From: Candidatus Zhuqueibacterota bacterium
GTDB lineage: Bacteria > Zhuqueibacterota > Zhuqueibacteria > Residuimicrobiales > Krinioviventaceae
DNA length: 64,000 nt
Assembly (NCBI GenBank): GCA_016934825.1
Contig: JAFGSB010000109.1
Coordinates: 1 to 64,000, forward strand
Direction: 5' to 3'
Shown: one piece after another, positions 47,471 to 56,872 of the stretch
Numbering within the stretch: the stretch's first letter is position 1
Layout of the letters: each line of letters starts with the position of its first letter
The notes under the pieces: model-generated
The model's database searches: none
What the model was told of the DNA's origin: nothing
Seen by the model: the letters and a program-made list of their open reading frames with translations, nothing else
Made by a program: the position numbers and the translations under genes

Positions 47471-48754
47471 TTAATATATCCAGTTATAGCAGGGAAGCTC
47501 GGCTTTTTCCTTATTTGGATACATAAACTTATCTTGAGGTGTGGGAATATCTTGCATTACATAATTCATCCGATTCCGTGCAATATCCTGAAACTGTATA
47601 TCATTGGAGGCTAATTGAAATTCATCATAAGCAAGTTTATATACAAGTTTATCATCAATATTAACTACTTTTTTATCTCTTTGGTTAATACAGGCATCAG
47701 CGGTCGCTTCATAAATCGATCCTTTTACAATATGAGCATAACCATATCCGGAATCGATCTTGATTGCAGAGTTGACAATAGTTCTGGCTTTGGAGAACTG
47801 TTTCAATTCACGGTAACATGCGGCCATTTCGCAAATTACTTTTGTATGATCGGATTCCAGTTTAAGGACCTTTTCATACGTATCGATTGCTTTTTTATAC
47901 TGCTCGCTATTCTGGTAGCTGTTGCCAAGATATTCCAGGGCCCTGACGTCATCCGGGGTTTTTTCAAGAAACATGGAAAATTTGATTATGGAATTCTTGT
48001 AATCAACCTGTTTAAAATACAATTCACCCAGTTCAAACATCAGACGTGTATCCTCAGGATTTTTTGTCAATGCTTCTTCTTTGGCGGCAATAATATCCGT
48101 TATATCACCACCAGTCTGTGCGATAAGTGTTGAATAAGTACTTTGAGCATCGCCGTCTTCAGGAGCAAGATCAGTAATCTTTTTATATGTTTCCAGGGCT
48201 TCCTCAAGCCGGTTTTCACCGATCAACAGCGTACCGAGAGACTTATAATCCTCGATTTTATCGGGATCCAGTTCAATTGTTTTATAATACTCGTTGATTG
48301 CCTCTTCTCTTTCACCTTTGGCCGCCAATAAATAAGCCCGCATTCTATGATTATGAATTTTCTGTGGCGCTTTTTCAGTACCCATGGTAAAAACAATCAA
48401 AGCGCTATCCGGCTGATCCAGTTTCATATAACAATCAGCCAAAAAAGTAAAAATATCAGGAAATCTATTTATAGTATCTAATTTAACAACCTTCCAAAAA
48501 GGTTTAACGGCATCCTTGTAATTTTTATTCTTGCGATGTTCATTGCCAATACTAAAATTTAAATCCAGTTGATATCTATAAACTTTGTCCAGAGAATCCT
48601 GGATTGCTTTCTGTCGTTCGGGACTTATTTCCACTTTCTGGCCCCCGTCACCTGTCGTTGCACAACCTGTCATTAAGCTTGTAGTAACGATCAAAGCCAA
48701 AACCAAAACAGAGATAATCATAATACCTTTAAACACAAATCCTTTTAATAGCAC
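47471..48754 (-). CDS. TPR-repeat lipoprotein
   Basis: A predicted lipoprotein with tetratricopeptide repeats. The frame opens with an ATG at 48772, but that ATG precedes a GGAGGT whose correct spacing (six bases) points to the GTG at 48754, giving 427 residues. Signal helix, then lipobox LMTGC with Cys31. From about residue 75 on there are roughly nine TPR-like units (AIDTYEKVLKLESDH, ALETYKKITDLAPEDG). TPR scaffolds mediate protein assembly; partners are unknown. Adjacent barrel and lipoprotein genes suggest an envelope role. Confidence 0.85.
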   Translation of the reverse strand: MLLKGFVFKGIMIISVLVLALIVTTSLMTGCATTGDGGQKVEISPERQKAIQDSLDKVYRYQLDLNFSIGNEHRKNKNYKDAVKPFWKVVKLDTINRFPDIFTFLADCYMKLDQPDSALIVFTMGTEKAPQKIHNHRMRAYLLAAKGEREEAINEYYKTIELDPDKIEDYKSLGTLLIGENRLEEALETYKKITDLAPEDGDAQSTYSTLIAQTGGDITDIIAAKEEALTKNPEDTRLMFELGELYFKQVDYKNSIIKFSMFLEKTPDDVRALEYLGNSYQNSEQYKKAIDTYEKVLKLESDHTKVICEMAACYRELKQFSKARTIVNSAIKIDSGYGYAHIVKGSIYEATADACINQRDKKVVNIDDKLVYKLAYDEFQLASNDIQFQDIARNRMNYVMQDIPTPQDKFMYPNKEKAELPCYNWIY

Positions 48755-48853
48755 CTTCGTACCTCCTATCATATAGAATCAGTTAGAGTTCTTTAGCAAA
48801 GAAATGACATATAATATTATATCAAACAATAGAATAGCTGAATTTTACCTAAA

Positions 48854-48872
48854 ACTTGCTTAAAATGCAAGC
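48854..48872. terminator. Weak hairpin after the barrel gene
   Basis: ACTTGC (48854-48859) faces GCAAGC (48867-48872). On the plus strand seven T residues follow directly; on the minus strand, where it would serve the barrel gene, a shorter TTTTA follows. Short stem, tentative. Confidence 0.35.
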
Positions 48873-48895
48873 CTTTTTTTAAATCGGGTTTTACG

Positions 48896-50098
48896 TTAAT
48901 GGCGTCGTTGAAACCATAGTTCCGAACCGGTAATACTACCGGAAAACCTAATTACAGTATCCTGATAACTGTTTTCAGAGGCATTTCCTCTCAACCCTGC
49001 CTCTATGGCAAAATCAACCCTGCCGAAAAATTTATGAAAAGGTAAACCCAGGCCGATGCTGATAAATTTTTCATTCACCGGATTACCCGTCACATCCTCA
49101 AAAGGAAGTTGTGAAAAATAAACACCAGCCCGATAAGCAACACGACGATGATATTTCGCCAGAGCATCATTTGTATCCAAATATTCAAATCCGGCGCCCA
49201 GACGATTGAAATTCGGATAGCGGGTAACATGATTATCCTTAAATTGGTCCCAGGACTGCATATAATAATCAACAGCCATAAGAATTTTTGACACTTTGTA
49301 CGATATACCGAAACCCACTGAGGACGGATAATCACGTTCCGAGGTAACCGGGTCAGTTTTTTTCGTATTGCCAAGGGTCAAATTGTTTTCCAAATGAAGC
49401 AGACTTTTACTCTTATAAACAGCTCCCACTCCCAAATTGGATAATGGCGATACATAAATACCGATATCAAAACTAATACCCCATAAATGAGTTACAAAAT
49501 CATCGGAAGTATCTAAATATGACTCATCATCAAACAGTGTTTTCCATTCTTCATTAAAAGTACCAAAAATAAAATTACCCAATGCTCCGATATATAATTT
49601 ATCACTTATTTGATATTGCAGACCAAGGCTGCCTGAACTCAAACCGCCGTTTCCTCTGACAAGCCGGGTATAATTGACATTTTCATTGCTCTGGTTTAAT
49701 GAAAGGGTATACTTTGACGAGGTTAATGATTTGACGGAAGATAATAACAAAATATTTCTTTTCAACGGGACAATAAAAAAGAAGCCGGAGGGATAGCCAT
49801 TACGGGTAACAACACTGCGATCACTAATTTTGCTGACCGACATATTAAAATAAGAGTTAATGGATATTGTGGTTAATCCGTATATATTTATAGCGGCGGG
49901 ATTGATTGCATTCAATGCAAATCTATCCACAACTCCAATCCCGGTGCTGCCCATTCCCGATGCCTTCTGGGACACAAAATAATTCGGAATTCCCAAACCA
50001 ATTGACGAATAAAAAGAATCGGCATGAATTATATCGATAAAACAAAAAATGAAAAATGCTATGACAATATTTATAAATGTAATTTTCATTTGTTTCAT
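48896..50098 (-). CDS. OmpP1/FadL-like outer-membrane beta-barrel protein
   Basis: A 400-residue exported protein; the ATG at 50098 has AGGA six bases ahead. Signal peptide, then GLGIPNYFVSQKASGMGSTGIG and ALNAINPAAI, close to the N-terminal pattern of OmpP1/FadL-family and PorV-like barrels. Many alternating strand-like segments follow. Family members take up hydrophobic compounds or dock secreted proteins. The terminal residue is His and not the canonical Phe, unusual for a barrel. Confidence 0.75.
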   Translation of the reverse strand: MKQMKITFINIVIAFFIFCFIDIIHADSFYSSIGLGIPNYFVSQKASGMGSTGIGVVDRFALNAINPAAINIYGLTTISINSYFNMSVSKISDRSVVTRNGYPSGFFFIVPLKRNILLLSSVKSLTSSKYTLSLNQSNENVNYTRLVRGNGGLSSGSLGLQYQISDKLYIGALGNFIFGTFNEEWKTLFDDESYLDTSDDFVTHLWGISFDIGIYVSPLSNLGVGAVYKSKSLLHLENNLTLGNTKKTDPVTSERDYPSSVGFGISYKVSKILMAVDYYMQSWDQFKDNHVTRYPNFNRLGAGFEYLDTNDALAKYHRRVAYRAGVYFSQLPFEDVTGNPVNEKFISIGLGLPFHKFFGRVDFAIEAGLRGNASENSYQDTVIRFSGSITGSELWFQRRH

Positions 50099-50140
50099 AT
50101 ACAATCCTATTTTTTTTAGAATCTATGTTTCAATAAATTC

Positions 50141-51376
50141 TTATTTTGAAAACCGGGATGTCGGAGGTAAACTATATGTTATTCTCATAGTCGGGGCTTT
50201 TGTCGAATCGGAAAGTCCCGAATAAAAACTAATTTCCGTTATATTAACCCCCGCATTGTTTGCTTTTAATAATAAACCATTATTGTCCAGGCCGTCTCCC
50301 GAATCACCCCATAGCCAAATTTGAGTGAAAAAGGATAATTTTTCAGCAGCATCCGCATTATCCATTGAAAAGCTGTCGTAAACATCAAATGCATAGGCGC
50401 CTGGACTTGTAATGTTGCTGTATAACGTCAAATCGGCCGGATTCCAGGTGGAATCCTCATCAACGGGTGTAGCAATAATTAATATACCGGTTGTATCGGT
50501 ACTATTTAAATTTTTATTCACTGTTAACGATAATAAAGCATGGTGTATTGTAGCTTTCTCCGGTATGGATGTTAAATCGAACTGTATTAGAGATTTATAG
50601 CCGGAACCATTTCCGACATTTATATAGTCGACATTTTCCTGCAGTTCACCTTCAGGAACAGATGTGCTGTATTGTATTAAACTGACATCGTGGTAAATAC
50701 TGACCGACGTCGTATCGATAGTACTGTCCGTATCGATATGAATTAAATCAAGTGTTGGAAAGTAATTGCTCGCCTCGGAAGAAAAAAACTGAACCATTAA
50801 ATCAGCCTGGTCAAAAGCAAGGACAATTCCATAATTGGTGTCGGACCTTACCCATTCATTCACAAGGCTTGTATCCAGGGGGGTGCTAACCGTGGTTATT
50901 GAGTCCTGCGGACTGACCGTTAATGTTCCGTAGCTTGTGTTCTGATCGACATTAGCCTGAATATCCTGCCAGGTAACATTTTTTTCCCATTCCGCTTCAT
51001 CAGAGATATCCGCCAACCATGAATCAGTAACTTTATAGATCGAAGCCTGGCATTCTGCTCCCTCACCAAAGGAATTAAATTGAGTCAAATTTAATGTCGC
51101 CGAAGTAACCAGGTCGCTATCAATTGCGGTGAAACTTATAAATCGCAATAACACAAATGATTTAAAATTGTTCGTTTCCCCCAATAACAGGGTCCCCTGG
51201 ATTCCTGCTTTGGGGGTTTCCCAAAAAGTCCCGGATCTGACAGCCGGAATTGTCTTGACAAAAATTTCTCCTTTATCTCCACGATCCAGCATTTCGTAAC
51301 CGCTTGGTAATGGTTTATCATGGGTACAAGCGGAGATAACAACGATTATGAGTAAAAAGCCAAAAAGACGTTTCAT
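50141..51376 (-). CDS. Surface lipoprotein with DNRLRE-like repeats
   Basis: A 411-residue predicted lipoprotein, lipobox ISAC with Cys17. Two similar beta-rich halves (VLLRFISFTAIDSDLVTSATLNL and LIQFDLTSIPEKATIHHALLSLTV) match the DNRLRE domain found in surface and fibre proteins of anaerobes. WLADISDEAEWEKNVTW between them also fits that family. Function unknown. With the next two genes it forms an envelope group. Confidence 0.7.
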   Translation of the reverse strand: MKRLFGFLLIIVVISACTHDKPLPSGYEMLDRGDKGEIFVKTIPAVRSGTFWETPKAGIQGTLLLGETNNFKSFVLLRFISFTAIDSDLVTSATLNLTQFNSFGEGAECQASIYKVTDSWLADISDEAEWEKNVTWQDIQANVDQNTSYGTLTVSPQDSITTVSTPLDTSLVNEWVRSDTNYGIVLAFDQADLMVQFFSSEASNYFPTLDLIHIDTDSTIDTTSVSIYHDVSLIQYSTSVPEGELQENVDYINVGNGSGYKSLIQFDLTSIPEKATIHHALLSLTVNKNLNSTDTTGILIIATPVDEDSTWNPADLTLYSNITSPGAYAFDVYDSFSMDNADAAEKLSFFTQIWLWGDSGDGLDNNGLLLKANNAGVNITEISFYSGLSDSTKAPTMRITYSLPPTSRFSK

Positions 51377-51976
51377 ATTAATACCTAAATAATCCTGTTG
51401 TGTCTAATATTTATCTCAGGTTTGGAATACATTGTTCATTATATACTCAAACATAACTTTTACTGATATAACCTGTACAAGTTCCCCAAAATTGTCAAAC
51501 TCATATTGAGAGATTTCAACCTGAGTTTGTTAAAAGTGCAGGCGGGTGTTTCATTGTTGTAGTATTTGTATGTAAAATCATGCGTCCGGGCTGATACTGG
51601 TCCCGGAATCATGGACAGATTCATGAATTAAAAAATGCGGTTTAATTTTTAATGAAATCTGTATTGTTATATAGGACTTATTTTTTAAACCGGTTAATGA
51701 ATGGTATCTGTTATTCGGTCAACAACGAAGTAATATATAAAATTATAAGAAAAAATTCAATTTAAATAATCAGTTGTATTTTATGATATTTTTTCCTGAA
51801 CAAACCAGGTAATAATATCATTACCGGAAACTTGTTTATGCTATAATTTTCAAAAACTCGAGTAAAGTATTTTTTGTTAACCACATATAGGTATCGGCGT
51901 AAAAAAATTAGTTATCATCTTTAATAACAAAAAGGGCAATCTTAATGATTGCCCTTTTTATAAAAATTATTAAAAA
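51377..51976. other. Intergenic, no gene visible
   Basis: These 600 bp separate the ribosomal cluster from the envelope genes. Neither strand has a convincing ORF. The ribosomal terminator lies at 51929-51959. A small GC-rich hairpin, CCGGG (51586-51590) with CCCGG (51602-51606), stands out in the AT-rich surroundings and could belong to an undetected small RNA. Confidence 0.5.
51929..51959. terminator. Terminator of the ribosomal protein operon
   Basis: AAAAAGGGCAATC (51929-51941) and GATTGCCCTTTTT (51947-51959) form a perfect 13-bp stem with a TTAAT loop. A T run occurs on both strands, so it can act in both directions; on the minus strand it follows rplQ by 17 bp. Confidence 0.9.
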
Positions 51977-52441
51977 TTACTCTTCAGACGGCGATTCTTC
52001 CTGTTCTTCAATATCTTTTTGTTTTTTTGATTCCTTGGCTTCACGTTTAAGACGCTGTTTTTCAATTTTTTCAGCTTTAATATTCTCATAACCCACAAGT
52101 TCAAAAATAGCCAGGCGCGCGTTGTCTCCTTTACGGTTGCCAATTTTGATGATTCGGGTATAACCGCCATTACGTTCCGCATATTTGGGGGCAATTTTTT
52201 CATACAAATTCTTGACCAGATTTTTATCGCGTATCGTACGTAATACCTGACGCCGGGACGCAATATCACCTTTTTTGGCAAAAGTTATCAGTCTCTCCAC
52301 TGTTGCACGCGCTTCTTTTGCTTTAGGTGTGGTCGTAACAATACTTTTATGTTCTAACAAAGCAGTCGCCAAATTTGCCAGCGTTGCTTTTCGATGACTT
52401 GCAGTTCTACCTAATTTTCTGCCTGATTTTAAATGTCTCAT
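51977..52441 (-). CDS. rplQ: Ribosomal protein L17
   Basis: 154 residues: MRHLKSGRKLGRTASHRKA, then TTTPKAKEARATVERLITFAKKGD. The last 30 or so residues, rich in Lys, Glu and Arg, extend beyond the compact L17 fold. Last gene of the alpha operon. Confidence 0.97.
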   Translation of the reverse strand: MRHLKSGRKLGRTASHRKATLANLATALLEHKSIVTTTPKAKEARATVERLITFAKKGDIASRRQVLRTIRDKNLVKNLYEKIAPKYAERNGGYTRIIKIGNRKGDNARLAIFELVGYENIKAEKIEKQRLKREAKESKKQKDIEEQEESPSEE

Positions 52442-52483
52442 TTAATCATTCCTTCAAAACGTATACATTCAAAATATCTTCAA

Positions 52484-53470
52484 CTATTCATCCGTTTTTT
52501 TCAGATATTTATCGATATCCATACCAAAATGTAGTCCTTTTTCTTCAAGGATCTTATTCAACTCGGTCAGTGACTTGCGACCAAAATTCCTGAATTTTAA
52601 CATTTCCTGTTCATCTCTACGGATCAGATCACCAATGGTTTTTATATCCGCAGCCATAAGACAGTTATGTGAACGAACCGACAGTTCCAATTCATCGACA
52701 CTCATATTTACAAGTTTACGAATTCTCATAACTTCTTCATCAACTTCAGGAACCTCTTCTTCTTCCGTGTCAACATCAAAAGTAATAAACAACTGAATAT
52801 GATCTCGTAATATTTTGCCTGCGTAACTTAAGGCGTCATCAGGGGTAATACTGCCATCCGTATTGATCTCTAAAATCAAACGTTCATAATCCGTTCTCTG
52901 ACCGACGCGCGTGTTTTCCACCTTGTAAGTAACCTTGGTCACCGGAGTGAAAATGGAATCGATAGGAATGGTGCCGATAGGCATATCCGGTAATTTATTT
53001 TCTTCGGCGGGCACATATCCCCGGCCGCGTCCGATTCGTAACTCCAGGCGAAAATCTGAATCCTCGTTTAAAATTGCTATATGCTGATCCGGATTTAATA
53101 TTTCGAACTCTTTCGTATATTTCTGAATATCACCGGCTTTAAAAGTACCGGGACCTTTTAAATCAATAACAACCTTATCGGGACGTTTTTCAATTAATTT
53201 AATCTTGACCTGCTTTAAATTCAGAACAAATTCAGATACATCTTCCTGCACTCCTTTAATCGTAGAAAATTCATGCAGAATATTGTCAATACGAAAGCTG
53301 GTTATTGCTGTGCCTGGAATAGAGGAAATCAGTACCCGGCGGAAGGCATTACCAATTGTTGTTCCAAAACCTCTTTCCAAAGGTTGAACAATAAAACGTC
53401 CATAAGTATTGCTATAAGTTGACTCATCCAGTTCAATGCTTTCTGGCATCTGAAAACTTGGTAAAGCCAT
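52484..53470 (-). CDS. rpoA: RNA polymerase alpha subunit
   Basis: 328 residues, with the N-terminal assembly domain (RFIVQPLERGFGTTIGNAFRRVLISSIPG) and the C-terminal domain that binds UP elements and activators (ELSVRSHNCLMAADIKTIGDL). Standard position between rpsD and rplQ. Confidence 0.98.
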   Translation of the reverse strand: MALPSFQMPESIELDESTYSNTYGRFIVQPLERGFGTTIGNAFRRVLISSIPGTAITSFRIDNILHEFSTIKGVQEDVSEFVLNLKQVKIKLIEKRPDKVVIDLKGPGTFKAGDIQKYTKEFEILNPDQHIAILNEDSDFRLELRIGRGRGYVPAEENKLPDMPIGTIPIDSIFTPVTKVTYKVENTRVGQRTDYERLILEINTDGSITPDDALSYAGKILRDHIQLFITFDVDTEEEEVPEVDEEVMRIRKLVNMSVDELELSVRSHNCLMAADIKTIGDLIRRDEQEMLKFRNFGRKSLTELNKILEEKGLHFGMDIDKYLKKTDE

Positions 53471-53509
53471 ATATAAACTCCATTCAATTAATTTAAACTT
53501 TCCAATGAA

Positions 53510-54139
53510 TTATTTGGAATACAACTCCACAACCAGTTGCTCGTTGACATTAACGGGAATATTTTCTCTGGTCGGTTCTTCTAAAAATTCACCTTTCATG
53601 GCAGCCTTGTCAAGTGAGAGCCACGGAACCAGTTTCCCTTCACGAACTTTTTTCATTGAATCATGAATAATATCCAGTTTTCTGCTTTTATCGGCGACAC
53701 TAATTATATCACCAACTTTGATCTGGTATGACGGAATATCAACCAATTTGTCGTTAACTAAAAAATGCCGGTGTCGAACCAGTTGTCTTGCTGCAATTCT
53801 GGATGGAGCCATACCAAGTCGATGTACCACATTGTCAAACCTGCATTCCAGCATTTTTAACAGAATTTCACCGGTAATTCCCTGGGCATGGTCGGCTTTC
53901 TCAAAATAGTTATGGAATTGTCTTTCCAATAATCCGTACATTCTTTTGATTTTTTGTTTTTCGCGCAATTGGATAGAAAACTCTGATTGCTTAAAACTTC
54001 GTCTCTGTCCATGCTGTCCCGGGGCATAACCTTTTTTCTCAAAAGTACATTTATTGGTATAACATTTACTGCCTTTAAGAAAAAGCTTCATGCCCTCGCG
54101 TCGACATATTTTACAGACAGCGCCTGTATATCTAGCCAT
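53510..54139 (-). CDS. rpsD: Ribosomal protein S4
   Basis: 209 residues with an S4 RNA-binding domain in the C-terminal half (RLDNVVHRLGMAPSRIAARQLVRH-like core). Four cysteines near the N-terminus (CKIC and Cys26/Cys31-type positions) suggest the zinc-binding form. It often represses its own operon by binding the leader. Confidence 0.97.
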   Translation of the reverse strand: MARYTGAVCKICRREGMKLFLKGSKCYTNKCTFEKKGYAPGQHGQRRSFKQSEFSIQLREKQKIKRMYGLLERQFHNYFEKADHAQGITGEILLKMLECRFDNVVHRLGMAPSRIAARQLVRHRHFLVNDKLVDIPSYQIKVGDIISVADKSRKLDIIHDSMKKVREGKLVPWLSLDKAAMKGEFLEEPTRENIPVNVNEQLVVELYSK

Positions 54140-54229
54140 AAAAAATAACCTCCTAAACAGATAACATAACTGCTATCAAATCACCATAATTAAATTCATA
54201 AATTCCAAAAAAAATTTATGATATAACAA

Positions 54230-54619
54230 TCATACTCGCCGGCGTTTCGGAGGCCGGCAACCGTTATGTGGAATTGGTGTGACATCTTTTATTGCAGTAA
54301 TTTCCAAACCTGCTGCCTGCAAAGAACGTACCGCCGATTCGCGTCCGGCACCCGGGCCCTTTACCAGTACTTCCACACGTTTTAATCCGAGGTCCAAAGC
54401 CTCTTTGGCAGCTGTTTCCGCGGCCATTTGCGCGGCATACGGCGTACTTTTTCGGGAACCTTTCAGGCCAACTCGACCGGATGTCGCCCACGATATAACA
54501 TTTCCATATTGATCTGTTAATGTTACATTCGTATTATTAAAAGTAACCTTAATATGTGCTACACCATTGGCTTCGACTTTTTCTTTTTTCTTTGTACCTT
54601 TTTTTCTTGGATTAGCCAA
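54230..54619 (-). CDS. rpsK: Ribosomal protein S11
   Basis: 129 residues: [44 protein letters not shown], and the C-terminal [14 protein letters not shown]. Binds the platform of the 30S subunit. Confidence 0.98.
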   Translation of the reverse strand: MANPRKKGTKKKEKVEANGVAHIKVTFNNTNVTLTDQYGNVISWATSGRVGLKGSRKSTPYAAQMAAETAAKEALDLGLKRVEVLVKGPGAGRESAVRSLQAAGLEITAIKDVTPIPHNGCRPPKRRRV

Positions 54620-54646
54620 TTACCACCTCTTTATATTTATTTTTTA

Positions 54647-55018
54647 TTACTTCTTCTTTCCGCCGCCAATTAGATTTCTTCTGCCACGACGGGTTCGTGC
54701 GTTTGTATGTGTTCTTTGCCCGCGTACAGGAAGGTTTCTGCGATGTCTTAATCCACGATAACATCCGATATCCATCAGGCGTTTTATATTCATATGAATT
54801 TCACTCCGCAACGCACCTTCTACTTTAAAATTATTTGAAATTTCATCGCGAATCTTGGCAACTTGTTCCGGTGTAATATCACGAACCCTGATGTCGGGAT
54901 TAATTCCTGTGTTAGCAAGCACTTTACGGGATGTCGATATACCGATACCGGTTATATATGTAAGCGCCACTTCTATCCGTTTGTCACGGGGCAAGTCTAT
55001 ACCAGTTATACGAGACAA
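54647..55018 (-). CDS. rpsM: Ribosomal protein S13
   Basis: 123 residues: [24 protein letters not shown] at the start and a basic C-terminus ([14 protein letters not shown]) that contacts tRNA in the P site. Confidence 0.98.
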   Translation of the reverse strand: MSRITGIDLPRDKRIEVALTYITGIGISTSRKVLANTGINPDIRVRDITPEQVAKIRDEISNNFKVEGALRSEIHMNIKRLMDIGCYRGLRHRRNLPVRGQRTHTNARTRRGRRNLIGGGKKK

Positions 55019-55048
55019 GACAAACTCCTTTTATTCAATTATTGATTA

Positions 55049-55165
55049 TTATCCCTGACGTTGTTTATGCCTAGGATTTTTTTTACAAATAATACGAACA
55101 ACACCTTTTCGCTTGATTATTTTACAGTGTTCGCAAATTTTCTTTACCGAAGCTCTTACTTTCAT
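55049..55165 (-). CDS. rpmJ: Ribosomal protein L36
   Basis: A 38-residue protein found by reading the gap between infA and rpsM. It begins [15 protein letters not shown] and contains Cys11, Cys14, Cys27 and His33, the ligands of the zinc-binding L36 form. Its place after infA is the canonical one. Confidence 0.95.
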   Translation of the reverse strand: MKVRASVKKICEHCKIIKRKGVVRIICKKNPRHKQRQG

Positions 55166-55205
55166 CTTTGCACCTAATGAAGATTTTTTATTGATTTATA
55201 TCGTT

Positions 55206-55424
55206 TTATTTATATCGGTAGATGATTCTTCCACGCGATAAATCATAAGGAGACAATTCCACTGTCACTTTGTCACCCGGCAAAATTTTAATAAAATGCA
55301 TTCTCATTTTACCGGATATATGGGCAAGAACCACATGCCCGTTCTCCAATTCAACCCGAAAAGTTGCATTGGGCAGTGTTTCCAGAATTGTACCGTCAAT
55401 TTTTATTGATGCTTCTTTTGCCAT
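55206..55424 (-). CDS. infA: Translation initiation factor IF-1
   Basis: 72 residues, one OB fold: [39 protein letters not shown]. Blocks the A site during initiation. Confidence 0.98.
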   Translation of the reverse strand: MAKEASIKIDGTILETLPNATFRVELENGHVVLAHISGKMRMHFIKILPGDKVTVELSPYDLSRGRIIYRYK

Positions 55425-55441
55425 AGTTTATCAAATACCTT

Positions 55442-56191
55442 TTAATTTTCTACGCTTAAAATTTCAGCCTTTTCTCCGTTGATCACAATATCGTGTTCAA
55501 AATGAGCCGATGGTAAACCATCTAATGTGGCGACTGTCCAGTTATCCGGCAGGGTTTTGACTTCATAACTTCCCATATTTACCATAGGTTCTATTGCGAA
55601 AACCATCCCGGACTTTAATCTTGGACCTGAATTCGGCGCTCCATAATTTGGTATTTGAGGTTCCTCATGCATTTGTTTTCCGATTCCGTGTCCTACCAAA
55701 TCTCTTACAACTGAAAAACCCGCTGCTTCCACATAAGATTGGATAGCATGACTGATATCCGACAGACGCTTGCCCTCCTTCGCCGCATCAATACCGATAA
55801 ACAAGGACTCCTGAGTGATTTTCATCAATCTCTTCTTTTCATCTGATACATTACCGACCGCAAATGTTTTCGCGGCATCTCCGTAATAGCCGTCCAACTC
55901 AACACCAACATCTATACTGACTATATCACCGCTTTGCAGCCTGCGTTTATCGGGGATACCATGAACAACTTCATCATTCAGGGAAATACAGGTGCTTGCC
56001 GGAAATCCGTGAAATCCTTTAAACGCCGGGATCGCGCCTTTTGATAATATATATTCCTCAATCTCTCTGTCCAGTTCTTCAGTTGAAACACCTGGCTGAA
56101 TTCGAGACTCTATCCTGGTCAATATCTCCGCAACAATTCTCGCACTCTTGCGAATTTTTTCAATTTCTCTCGAATTCCTGATATAAATCAT
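55442..56191 (-). CDS. map: Methionine aminopeptidase, type I
   Basis: 249 residues. Removes the N-terminal Met of nascent proteins. Metal-ligand regions are visible: SIDVGVELDGYYGDAA (two Asp), GHGIGKQMHEEPQIP (His), FAIEPM (Glu) and FEHDIVI (Glu). Confidence 0.97.
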   Translation of the reverse strand: MIYIRNSREIEKIRKSARIVAEILTRIESRIQPGVSTEELDREIEEYILSKGAIPAFKGFHGFPASTCISLNDEVVHGIPDKRRLQSGDIVSIDVGVELDGYYGDAAKTFAVGNVSDEKKRLMKITQESLFIGIDAAKEGKRLSDISHAIQSYVEAAGFSVVRDLVGHGIGKQMHEEPQIPNYGAPNSGPRLKSGMVFAIEPMVNMGSYEVKTLPDNWTVATLDGLPSAHFEHDIVINGEKAEILSVEN

Positions 56192-56197
56192 AATAGA

Positions 56198-56848
56198 TCA
56201 ACTTGCCAGTTTGTTATAAAATTCTATCAGTTCCTCTCTTACTTTTTTAACCTCCCGGTTCCCGTCGATTACGCGCAGTTTGTTTTGTTTTACATAATAC
56301 TCTTTCAGCGGCTCTGTTTTTTCCTTGTATACAAGCAAACGATTTCTAACGGTGACTTCCTTATCGTCATCGCGCTGAATCACAGTGCCGCCGCAAATTC
56401 TGCATACATTATCAGCGGGCGGAGGATCAGTAATCATATTGTAATTATATCCGCATTGACCGCAGGTTCTCCGGCTCGTTAACCTTTTTACAATTTCATC
56501 CTCGTCGACATCGAAATAAATAACGGCTTCAATTGGACTTGTATCTTTTAACATATTATCCAGACTCTCAGCCTGGGCTATGGTTCTTGGAAAACCGTCC
56601 AAAATATAACCCGCAACACAGTCCGGCTCTGCAAGTCTTGCTTCTATTAAACCAATAATAATATCATCCGACACCAGAGCACCGGATTCCATAATGATTT
56701 TTGCTTTTTTACCAAGCTCTGTACCATCTTTGACCGCTTTTCTTAAAATATCACCGGTTGAAATCTGTGGTATTGAAAATTTTTCCGCTAAAACCGCCGC
56801 CTGAGTACCTTTTCCGGTTCCGGGAGCGCCTAAAAATATTGTTCGCAT
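56198..56848 (-). CDS. adk: Adenylate kinase
   Basis: 216 residues, long-lid type. P-loop GAPGTGKGTQ, NMP region STGDILR, DGFPRT, and a zinc-binding lid with CGQC and CRIC. Balances AMP, ADP and ATP. It sits between secY and map as in many bacteria. Confidence 0.98.
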   Translation of the reverse strand: MRTIFLGAPGTGKGTQAAVLAEKFSIPQISTGDILRKAVKDGTELGKKAKIIMESGALVSDDIIIGLIEARLAEPDCVAGYILDGFPRTIAQAESLDNMLKDTSPIEAVIYFDVDEDEIVKRLTSRRTCGQCGYNYNMITDPPPADNVCRICGGTVIQRDDDKEVTVRNRLLVYKEKTEPLKEYYVKQNKLRVIDGNREVKKVREELIEFYNKLAS

Positions 56849-56872
56849 TTATTCCTTATTCCTGAAATTTAA

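Noticed and set aside
51970-52281. Open frame of 103 codons overlapping rplQ
   Set aside because: It is Lys/Arg-rich only because it shadows the L17 gene in another frame; L17 has clear homology and a normal start.
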